Below, piece by piece: positions 6,506 through 13,633 of a DNA stretch of 13,633 nt (position 1 is the stretch's first letter; each line of letters begins with the position of its first letter). The translations under genes and the position numbers were made by a program. The stretch is from Stephanodiscus triporus (lineage: Eukaryota > Bacillariophyta > Thalassiosirophyceae > Thalassiosirales > Thalassiosiraceae): contig JALLAZ010000588.1 of assembly GCA_036939755.1 (NCBI GenBank), positions 1-13,633 on the forward strand. The letters run 5' to 3'. Under the pieces are notes generated by a model, which saw only the letters and a list, made by a program, of their open reading frames with translations, did no database searches and was not told the origin of the DNA.

Positions 6506-8120
6506 TCATCCTCCGCCTCCTCTCGGGGCCCAATCTCCCGCTCGTCACCGCCCAAGTTGCGCCACTGTGCGAAACGCTCATTCCCTACCCGTACGATTCC
6601 GGCGAGACGCTGAATGCCACGACCCTGACGGTCGTCTCGATCCACGATGCCCCGTGGATACAGTTGGACCTGTCGGGCACGCGCCTCGCGTCGGGGACGA
6701 GGCTGGTCCTGAGAGGCGAAGAGGACGACGCGCAGGTGCTCGACGCACATGCCCTCGCCTGCGCATCTAACGGATACAGCGCCGTGTTCGGCGGCGGCCA
6801 CGTGTCCGTCGAATTCGTCCACTCCTCGCCGCTCGTCCGCCGACGACCCTCGCGCGTCGTTGTTTCTGGCGTCTTGGTGGGCCTGTGCGACGACTTCGTT
6901 GGGATACAAAGCATCTGCGGCGATGGCGACGATCGCGTGCCCTCCAGCGACAAGCGCCAGGGCAAGATCAGTCTGGGGGGCTTGTGCACCGCGTGGTTGG
7001 TCAGCGAAAGCGTGTTCGTCACCGCCGGACACTGCGGCAATGCCACGGCAAAGTCGCTGATGAAATTTGCGATTGGCAATAACAAAACTGTCCCCAAGGA
7101 GGATCAGTATGCCGTGGAGTTGTCGACGTACAAAAAAGTTTACGGCAACGGCAAGGACTGGGCTGCGGGGCGGCTGTTGCCCAATGCCATAACTAAATTG
7201 TTGGCTGGAGAGAGGCAGGGTGAGTGGTATGAAATCTCTACCGCGGCCCCGTCTGTCGGGACCTTTGTTCGTGTTACAGGCTACGGCACCGACGACGACA
7301 AAAATTGGACTTTAATGCAGCAGACGCACGCCGGCTCGGTGACTGAGGTCGAAACGTATAATCTGTGGTACAACGTTGACTCCATGGTGAGTTTCGCGCG
7401 TGATGCGAACTCGGCGAATCACGATTTCCCGACGAGATTCTGCTAATCGTCTTTGTCCCTCCCACCCTTCTTCTCGTACTACAGCCGGGCGACTCCGGTG
7501 CCCCCGTCATCAACGAAAATACTAAGAAGGTGGTGGCAATACATACCAATGGTGGTTGCAAGTCGTCGAGCACGAGGGGTAACCTAGGAAAGAGGTTTCG
7601 TTCCGAAACCATCGACTACATAAATTACTTGAAATCGTTACCAACACCGACATACGCGCCTACGGCGAGGCCAACAACTCGGAGGCCAACGACAACTCAG
7701 CGACCAACCATGCACCCGACTACGCCTGGGCCGACAACCTCCAAGCCAACAAGCTCTGCACCAACAAGCTCTGCGCCAACAAGCTCTGCACCAACAAGCT
7801 CTATGCCAACAAGCTCTGCACCAACAAGCTCTGCACCACCAAGCTCTATGCCAACTCAGCGACCAACACTGCACCCAACTACGCCTAGGCCGACAACCTC
7901 CAAGCCAACAAGCTCTGCGCCAACAAGCTCTGCGCCAGCAAGCTCTGCACCAACAAGCTCTATGCCAACTCAGCGACCAACACTGCACCCGACTACGCCT
8001 AGGCCGACAACGTCAAAGCCTATCACATTGAAGCCCTCGTCCAGGCCATCCTCGACGAGGCCAACAACTCGACGCCCAACTCGACGCCCAACTCGACGCC
8101 CGACACGCCGTCCCACTTAA
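6466..8120 (+). CDS. Secreted trypsin-like serine protease with Pro/Thr/Ser-rich tail, two exons, 518 aa
   Basis: Exons are 6466-7386 and 7485-8120. The 98-nt intron has donor ATG|GTGAGT and acceptor CTACAG|CCG and is in phase 0. In-frame Mets lie at 6466, 6469 and 6478, all followed by the hydrophobic run NIIIIIL and a likely signal cleavage after VTAQ. The frame is open upstream to 6307 but lacks a leader-like start there. An N-terminal beta-rich prodomain (about 30-150) is followed by ICGDGDDRVPS, the usual junction before the protease in this type. The catalytic triad is visible: H189 in VTAGHC, D231 in GKDWA and S311 in PGDSGAP, with the Ser motif formed exactly across the splice junction. 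The protein should be active, since no key residue is missing. After SLPTPTYAPTARP the protein becomes a mucin-like Pro/Thr/Ser tail of about 160 residues, probably O-glycosylated and extended. The stop is TAA at 8118-8120; related sequence continues beyond it. Confidence 0.82.
7698..8117 (+). repeat. Nested tandem repeats in the protease tail
   Basis: The basic unit is 15 bp, encoding PTSSA or PTSSM. Units are grouped into a higher-order repeat that begins with CAGCGACCAAC (QRPT) at 7698, 7857 and 7971. The spacings of 159 and 114 bp differ by exactly 45 bp, or three 15-bp units, which is direct evidence of unit gain or loss. The end carries a separate 12-bp array encoding RRPT (about 8065-8117). 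Confidence 0.9.
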
Positions 8121-8594
8121 ACGCCAATGGTGAGCTGTTGCAACTAATAGACTTGGAGCCCAACAACTCTGATCCCACCAACAACTCAGAGCCCAACTAC
8201 GCATAGACCGACAACGTTGAAGCCAACAACGCCAAAGCCGATAACAACGTCAAAGCCAACAACGTCGTAGCCGACAATGTTAAAGCCGACAACGTCAATG
8301 CCGTCAACTTAGAAGCCGAGCACGTAGAAGCCGCCATCGTCTCCATCTCCGAATATCACCTTGCGGACTTTTGTTTCAATGGCACCGACATGATAACCAT
8401 CCCCTGAAACGAAACCTTAAACCGAACCGTATTCAACAATGTCAACGGCCAATCCGGTCAGTCCACCCATGGCTCCCTCTGTCTGGCCCTCGGCTTACCC
8501 CTCCGTGTCTGCTGCGCCATCTGGCTGTCCGTCCCCATGACCAATTATATCCACAGGCCCTACAAGACAGCCATCCGCCTATCCGTCTCTGTGA
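8121..8594 (+). pseudogene. Nonsense-riddled in-frame extension of the protease Pro/Thr tail
   Basis: Reading on in the protease frame past the TAA at 8118 gives recognisable tail-like sequence: SPTTLIPPTTQSPTTHRPTT, then LKPTTPKPITTSKPTTS, then later SPPMAPSVWPSAYPSVSAAP. It is interrupted by in-frame stops at 8145, 8148, 8268, 8310, 8325, 8391, 8394, 8418, 8538 and 8592. The frame never shifts, and two stretches of 39 codons (8151-8267 and 8421-8537) stay open. The simplest reading is a former longer tail inactivated by point mutation and now 3' UTR. Alternative splicing that rejoins part of it cannot be excluded. Confidence 0.6.
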
Positions 8595-8603
8595 CTATGT
8601 ATG

Positions 8604-9576
8604 TGGAGTTCCCACATTACTACAGTCAGCTTATTTTTATACTTCGCGCATCTTCCTTGCATCATCAAGTATGCCGAGCAACTGAGAAAACAGGACCCTG
8701 CTGTGATTGAGTAGAAAGTCACGATACCAGCAAAAAGCTTTCTCTTCATAGGGGAGGGTGTCTGGAACAGAGTACTTGCGGCGATTATTCGTGAGTAGAT
8801 GAGTAGCGGAAAGGGCTATATTTATCTTTGACTTGACTGGAATGGATGCCTTATGTATTGACAAGACCGGGACCGTGAATAATGCAAAGAGGACGACCTT
8901 TGTGAAACAATCAAGAGGATCTATCCGGAAAACACTGCAGAGTCAAAAATATGTGCAGGTTAACAGGATGCACATTGGCTTCAATATGCTCCGGGATAAT
9001 TCTACCAAAGATTTTGGTCAAGAGTTGAATGAGTGCATGATACGCTCTGATACCTTCTTCACTTGAGGTCGCTCTCATTATTCTTTGCCAGATACCCACA
9101 CATTACCTTCTCTTGCTGAGACTCTGCAATTTGAGCCTCCAAGACACACTCCTCGCGTTCAATAAGATGATGTAGTTTTGTAAAGTAGGTGTTAATTATG
9201 ATGCGGGGAAAGAGAGAATATCTCATATCTATCACTGTAAATTGTTGGTGGTACTTTCTCATAATGTTCTCTCCCATTATTTACCCGCTGAGGGCTCATC
9301 CCACGACACCCTCAATACTAACAACTTGCCCTATCAACACTTTCGACAACAACGAGCTCATTGCTAATCAATCGCAAGGACTATGGATGGATTGAAGAAG
9401 ATCGAAAAATGTATCAAAGATACTGCTGGAGACATCACCATAGTTGTCGACATTGTCCTCGAAATCGAATAATACTTTTGGAGCGCTGATGGATGATGTT
9501 TGTATATGTGGTATAATAATATGGAAGCGTAATATCAGCCCAAATTTTGCATTGGCAATGATTGGGCCATCTCGCA
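8604..9576. other. Long stretch without a supported intact gene
   Basis: Apart from the P-type ATPase relic described separately (8803-9066), this interval of about 970 bp shows only short open frames on both strands with no recognised motif. It includes the 3' flank of the protease gene on the left and of the CAP gene on the right. I saw no terminal repeats, target-site duplications or transposase motifs. Confidence 0.5.
8803..9066 (+). pseudogene. Relic of a P-type ATPase phosphorylation-site region
   Basis: An open frame of 87 codons, bounded by TGA at 8800 and TGA at 9064, contains LTGMDALCIDKTGTV. DKTGT is the invariant P-type ATPase phosphorylation motif, and the preceding GMD.LC.DKTGT context is that of plasma-membrane proton-pump (P3A) type ATPases, where the usual form is GMDVLCSDKTGTL. 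The Asp codon is at 8860. Upstream, AERAIFIFD could correspond to the preceding helix, but no further family sequence is recognisable on either side and no transmembrane segment is present. A decayed fragment or captured exon is more likely than a working gene. Confidence 0.45.
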
Positions 9577-11497
9577 TCAATAACAGCCCTCTTCTGGGCA
9601 GCTAGGCTCACACGGACTTGAATCTGATTAAAGAAGTTCCATATGAGATAGTGCTCAGTTGAAGTACGCGATAAGCGGCATGCAGTGAAACAATGGATAA
9701 TCGCATCGCTCACCACTAAGCATTGGAACCAACCAATTCTCGCCTACTGTGGCATTATACCTCCTTTACCAGTGCAAGGAAATAATGACCGTGGTTATGT
9801 GAGAGATGCAACTTGTCCTTGATACCGCAAAAGTTAAAGAGGCAACACGAATTACTTACGTCATGTCGCAGTTCCCCGCCTTGGCATATCGACAGACTTG
9901 TACCCTGCACTTGCCCCCGTTGTAATCCTTCTCGCTCTCGGCACATCCAAGATACTTGCTTGCCCTCCACAACCTGAAATGACGTGACGAATGAAGTTAC
10001 AGAGTCATGCATGCGACAAATGAGATAGAAAAAATCCATAGGAGTATATAATTGATGTTTCTGAAGTCACAATACTTACGCTTGGGTCAGGTGAGCATTT
10101 TCTGGATAATTCCATCCAATCTCACGATCAACCCATCTCCCAACAATATCTGCATATTATTTGGTGGAGTGATTGTCAAAGTCATAGTAACAGAAGTTGA
10201 TTAGATGAGAAGACGATGTAAATTAGTGGGAGAGAACATAAAGAACAAACTTACTCTCCGGAGGGTACAATTGGCCCCAGCTCGGGGAGCCATTCTCAAA
10301 CTCATATCCTTTGTTCTTCGCCAGATTCTCACCCTCCCGAACACCCTGCTCGTGCTCAATGTCGTCCGAATTGCATGCGTCCAATAATGCCACGGCCCAC
10401 TTTGACGAAGCCTCCGCCAACTTGGGTGACCACAGGAGAGGCACATATTGTACGTTGTGCATCTCGTGCCACTTTTGTCTCCTCTCGTTGTGCGCAAGGA
10501 GGTATTCCGATTCGCGCGTTGTCATGGCAGGGGTCGGGTCGTAGCCAACATTGATCTGATGATTATTGCTTTTGCCATAGAATGAAACGTTGACGACCTC
10601 CCTCCCATCTAAGTACAGCTTGTAGTAGCCGCACATCCCCGCCTCGTGGTTGCACATTCCATCGCCGTACTCGTCGAATATTATGAAGGTGTACATGCCC
10701 GGCAGCACGCATACGTCTACCCTATCGTAGGAATATCGCGTATAAAATCCGCCCTTCTTGATGCGCTGTAAAGTCGTCGACGTGATAACTTTGCGGAGCT
10801 CCCATGAAACATCGCCGCCGTACTCGTCCGTCTGCAATTCAACCGTGAGCAATACTTCATCGTCGGAGGAGCAGAAATCAAGATCAAATTCGATTGAACT
10901 TTCCCACATCCCGTCGATGATGGCGGGGCCGATCGATTGCTCCACCTCCTCCCAAACTTCTTCGCTCAGCAGATCCTCCGGATCGACCACATCGGCGAGC
11001 GTTACCTCGCCGCCGTCGATAGGAGGCCGATCATTGGTGGGCATCGACACAGCATTGAACTCTGCTTCCAGCTGCTTGGCGATCACGACCGACAGCGTGG
11101 AAAAATTACACTCATTGTAATCGTCGGCGGCACACACCTTGTAGCCGCACTTGTCATATCCAGAGTACCCGTAGTCTGGCTTGTACGAAATGGAGGAGAC
11201 GGAGGTGGTGACGATGTCGCCGACGATGGTGCACTTGCCGTGCGTGCCATCGGATGTGATGCCGGTGAGGACGAGGGCGGTCTTCCCGTCCTTGTGGTAG
11301 TCGTTCTTCAAAACGTTGACAAGGATAGGATGTCCAGTATACGTCGTCGCCTCGTCGGGCAGGGCCATCACTTTGTAATCATCCTCCTCCGCTTTCGACA
11401 CGGCCGGGACGATGACGATGAGGAGAATGGTATATGTAAGCAAAATTGCGGAGAGAGTCGCCACAGATTCCGCCGCTGTACGAAGTGAGTGTCTCAT
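9577..11497 (-). CDS. Secreted CAP (SCP/PR-1) protein with two N-terminal beta-sandwich domains, five exons, 507 aa
   Basis: Proposed exons on the minus strand: 11497-10255, 10149-10080, 9973-9860, 9763-9714 and 9623-9577 (TGA). Donors are GTAAGT three times and GTGAGC once, and phases 1, 2, 2 and 1 all agree. A signal peptide or anchor (residues 15-36) is followed by a Big/cadherin-like domain (about 42-140) with the typical PILVNVLKND and ISYKPDYGYSGYDKCGYKVC features. Next comes a beta-sandwich domain (about 203-318) with SWEL, CVLPGMYTFIIFDEYGDGMC and a GYYKLYLDG strand, a module seen repeatedly in secreted proteins of diatoms and marine bacteria. The CAP domain (about 330-490) has AHNERR (H336), a GENLA motif (E389-N391), AHLTQALWRASKYLGC and VCRYAKAGNC. 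It ends in the Cys-rich CEPSCPEEGCY tail. CAP proteins act outside the cell, often binding sterols or lipids or acting in defence; the ligand here is unknown. Confidence 0.85.
9760..9765 (-). other. Tandem (NAGNAG-like) splice acceptor at CAP exon 4
   Basis: On the minus strand the sequence AAAGGAG|G offers two AG acceptors 3 nt apart. Exon 4 would begin at 9763 or 9760. Both keep the frame and differ only by one Arg (GNCDMTRYNA or GNCDMTYNA). The upstream tract has little polypyrimidine near the site, so choice between the two may be loose. Confidence 0.55.
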
Positions 11498-11972
11498 GTT
11501 GAGGTGTGTGGCGGGGGGCGAGCGAGTAATGAGAGTGCAATGGAGTATTAGATAGTGTCACCCTCAGTCGCCGTGGTCACAGAAATGATGCTTTTGTCGG
11601 ATTCGTCCGCGGTGGGCGCCTGATGAGGTTTATTATTCTGTGCAATGTGTCCTCTCCTCGGCGAGCTATTATCGTACCAAGTACTCCTATTATCATGAAT
11701 AATAATGGTAGATATGCAGCCGTCGTTGACTCTTTGAGAGAGAGCGACGCGACGTTGGTGTGGAAGGAAGAATGAGGAGGTTGAGGAGCGAGAGGATTTC
11801 ATTTCGGCCGGAATGAAGTCTATTCAGCGATTTTCCGTTTCGCGATTTTTGGTACTAATAGGAACTCCCACATACGTAGCTTAAGACGCACGAGTTTAGG
11901 GAAGTCACGTGGCCAGCACTCCTCTAGATTTAGTACACATACCATAATACATCATACATCGCATCGACCTGA
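11498..11972. promoter_or_regulatory. Divergent spacer between the CAP and methyltransferase genes
   Basis: This 475-bp spacer should hold the promoters and 5' UTRs of both flanking genes. A short open frame on the minus strand (11548-11802) has no recognisable motif and was not called. CATAC/CATCATAC repeats occur just upstream of the methyltransferase start (about 11936-11962). No defined promoter element could be assigned. Confidence 0.4.
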
Positions 11973-13559
11973 ATGATGTTGTTCACTGAACCCATTTTGA
12001 TGGCACTCGCTTCGGCTGGAAGTCGCCTTGTATCGTCGGCTCCGCGTTATTACCGATCGCTGCATAGTTCGAGGCTCTTCCTTTCTGAATCTTGGCAGCA
12101 GGAAGGCGAAGAGCAAGCGTCCGCCTTACCACAAATTATATCGCCATCAATAGCAACAGCCAATCGAATTCAAGACTTAATATCTCATCCTGCCGTGGTG
12201 TGGGATGAAGCGACTACATTTTCGAGCATGCACAAGAAGAAATTAGGGCGAAGACATTTATCATTATTCGATCGTCGATGTGATGATGGCACCGGCGGCA
12301 GCTCTGGCGGCTCTCCTACGCGCGACCATCTTTTCGATCAATTTGCGCAAACTGTGTGCCATGCCGGTGTCGTGGCACGTAAAGAGATCTTCGAGACATG
12401 GGCAGCGGCGTGTTACATATATTCGTCCTTTTTTGGAGACGAGGCAATCAACAATGAAATGCCGCAAATCAACAGGGTTGCGGACGTTGCAGCGGGTCAT
12501 GGATTACTGGCATGGGCCCTGCTAATATTGGATGATGAATATCGACGACGCAGTAACGATAGCCGTTCCTCTCTGCCTCCGCTAACTGCATTCTGCCTAG
12601 ATGTAACAATGCCTCGATCTGCAGAGATTATACATTCGTCCATGGTGCGACGTTGGGCCCACTTGAAATCCCGATTTGATTATGTCGAGGGTAGGTTGGA
12701 GCAATTGGCTCCACACCCGTCGTGCTTACTCGCTTCTGTGCACGGTTGCGGTATACTGAGCGATATACTAGTCTCCACCGCGTCAGAGCACGGGGTACCA
12801 CTAGCAGTAGTCCCATGCTGTCATAGCCGCAAACGCATAGTTTTGGATGTAGCGTCCCCTTTTGCTAAAGCTCATTATGATGACATCATAAACATGAACG
12901 GAAGCATACCAGATCTTTCAGAGCGGCTAGATGAGGCACGCATGATAGCCTTGTTGAATTCTGGACATGATGTGAGGGAAGTTTTCCTTCCTAAAATATT
13001 CACGGACAAGAATCGCCTGATAATTGGGGTTCCTACACAAACAAAGCACTCTTTCACAACGTTATCTATTAATCAACGACATCAGCCACTGGATGTCGTG
13101 AGGAAGGGACGTATGCCTTCTCTTAACTCACCTATTATGCCCAAGTCTCGGTTTCTCAAGGGTTTCTGTGTCCCATGCAAGGACGACAACGAAACTCGCC
13201 AGGTTGTGACTGAGCTTGCTGGGCGAGTGGCAGCCGAAAAACGCAAGGAAGTGATGCATAATCGTTTCCATGAAAAACTTCCCCAAATGGATATCTCGTT
13301 GTGGTTGCCGGAGGCGGCTGTCGGCATATCAGAAGATGCGATCTCCCAAATTGTCAAATCCAATAACAACGTGGAGTGCACAGTTACAAAAGTGGGACCT
13401 GTGTATGTAAGCAAAGCAGGCCGCAGGGCACAAACTTTCCGCGTCCAATACGCCTCCTCCGATGACATAAGAATACTTTCATTCGGCGACGCAAAACGAA
13501 TGCACGAGGAACTGTATGCGAACATCCCAAATGCATTTCCGGGTGCGGAATGCCGATGA
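11973..13559 (+). CDS. Methyltransferase-like protein with C-terminal FDX-ACB domain, probably organelle-targeted, 528 aa
   Basis: This is a single exon ending in TGA. Tandem Mets lie at 11973 and 11976, with another at residue 10. The N-terminus, rich in Ser, Arg and Ala with RYYRSLHSSRLFLS, looks like a mitochondrial (or other organelle) transit peptide. Residues 125-355 resemble the Methyltransf_32-type class I SAM-dependent methyltransferase: RVADVAAGHGLLAWALL (motif I, D171), CLDVTMP (motif II position), SVHGCGILSD and LAVVPCCHSRK, followed by KNRLIIGVP. Residues 437-528 fit a ferredoxin-fold anticodon-binding (FDX-ACB) domain: QMDISLWLP at the start, TVTKVGPVYVS, then QTFRVQYAS, a final helix and a GAECR terminus. 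FDX-ACB domains bind the tRNA anticodon in phenylalanyl-tRNA synthetases and occur in the animal FDXACB1 fusion. A tRNA-directed methyltransferase role is therefore an inference, not shown. Confidence 0.78.
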   Translation: MMLFTEPILMALASAGSRLVSSAPRYYRSLHSSRLFLSESWQQEGEEQASALPQIISPSIATANRIQDLISHPAVVWDEATTFSSMHKKKLGRRHLSLFDRRCDDGTGGSSGGSPTRDHLFDQFAQTVCHAGVVARKEIFETWAAACYIYSSFFGDEAINNEMPQINRVADVAAGHGLLAWALLILDDEYRRRSNDSRSSLPPLTAFCLDVTMPRSAEIIHSSMVRRWAHLKSRFDYVEGRLEQLAPHPSCLLASVHGCGILSDILVSTASEHGVPLAVVPCCHSRKRIVLDVASPFAKAHYDDIINMNGSIPDLSERLDEARMIALLNSGHDVREVFLPKIFTDKNRLIIGVPTQTKHSFTTLSINQRHQPLDVVRKGRMPSLNSPIMPKSRFLKGFCVPCKDDNETRQVVTELAGRVAAEKRKEVMHNRFHEKLPQMDISLWLPEAAVGISEDAISQIVKSNNNVECTVTKVGPVYVSKAGRRAQTFRVQYASSDDIRILSFGDAKRMHEELYANIPNAFPGAECR

Positions 13560-13633
13560 AACCATAGACAAAATAATAATACATAACCTGGGTATAGGCA
13601 ATTTTACGAGTTCCTACAGGTAGATTAGGCAGA
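13560..13633. other. 3' flank of the methyltransferase gene
   Basis: This 74-nt stretch is AT-rich at first (ACAAAATAATAATACATAA) and could contain a non-canonical polyadenylation signal. Nothing else was recognised before the window ends. Confidence 0.4.

Noticed and set aside
7698..8117. CRISPR-like array
   Set aside because: The repeats are contiguous, coding and in multiples of three, with no unique spacers, in a spliced eukaryotic gene.
8205..8407. Alternative frame through the decayed tail encoding an Asn/Val/Ala-rich peptide
   Set aside because: It follows an in-frame TAG, has no supported start, and is unlike the Pro/Thr tail. It would need an unseen splice event after the CATAG at 8206.
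8118..8594. Stop-codon reassignment to explain a longer protease tail
   Set aside because: TAG, TAA and TGA all end other convincing genes in this window, and all three appear inside the tail. A variant code would have to reassign everything.
9059..9277. Small minus-strand open frame encoding a Lys/Glu/Tyr-rich peptide
   Set aside because: It has no recognisable motif, splice support or leader, and lies in an AT-rich interval where such frames are expected by chance.
9435..9716. Minus-strand open frame possibly from a retroelement
   Set aside because: It overlaps the last exon and intron of the CAP gene in another frame. I could not find a convincing reverse transcriptase, integrase or gag motif.
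11548..11802. 84-residue minus-strand open frame upstream of the CAP gene
   Set aside because: It is Ser-rich and motif-free, and the CAP protein has its own leader starting at 11497. It is more likely promoter or 5' UTR.

Overview
This is a eukaryotic nuclear window with spliceosomal genes. Introns are short (about 90-150 nt) and have GT-AG ends with GTAAGT or GTGAGT-type donors. The secreted proteins combine domains in ways typical of diatoms: a trypsin with a Pro/Thr/Ser-rich tail, a CAP protein with extra beta-sandwich domains, and a PLC-like phosphodiesterase. The final gene combines a methyltransferase with an FDX-ACB domain. The best guess is a diatom, perhaps a centric one, or another stramenopile. 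This is inference from gene style; no organism-specific marker was seen.

Layout: (1) 1-80, GC-rich low-complexity DNA. (2) 81-449 (-), a small secreted eight-cysteine protein. (3) 647-4213 (+), a very large single-exon coiled-coil protein with poly-Gly, Ser-rich and poly-Pro tracts and several internal repeats. (4) 4299-5857 (-), a five-exon secreted or membrane-anchored PI-PLC-X-like phosphodiesterase, convergent with the coiled-coil gene (85 bp between stop codons). (5) 5858-6465, a divergent spacer that ends in a long imperfect inverted repeat (6304-6505). (6) 6466-8120 (+), a two-exon trypsin-like protease whose candidate start codons lie inside the right arm of that inverted repeat. Its repetitive tail continues in the same frame, riddled with stop codons, to about 8594. 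(7) 8604-9576, mostly non-coding, with a short relic of a P-type ATPase phosphorylation motif. (8) 9577-11497 (-), a five-exon secreted protein with a Big/cadherin-like domain, a DGxC-type beta-sandwich domain and a CAP domain. (9) 11498-11972, a divergent spacer. (10) 11973-13559 (+), a single-exon, probably organelle-targeted methyltransferase fused to a C-terminal FDX-ACB domain.

The exon structures of the three spliced genes were worked out by eye from splice consensus, reading phase and family motifs. In every case the phases agree across all junctions. Four of the six genes encode predicted secretory-pathway proteins, but they do not form an obvious pathway or operon-like system. I see no tRNA, rRNA, CRISPR array or complete transposon. 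The points most worth a second look are the hairpin that supplies the protease start, the methyltransferase/FDX-ACB fusion, the nonsense-riddled but frame-preserved protease tail, and the G-run cluster around a PLC splice donor.
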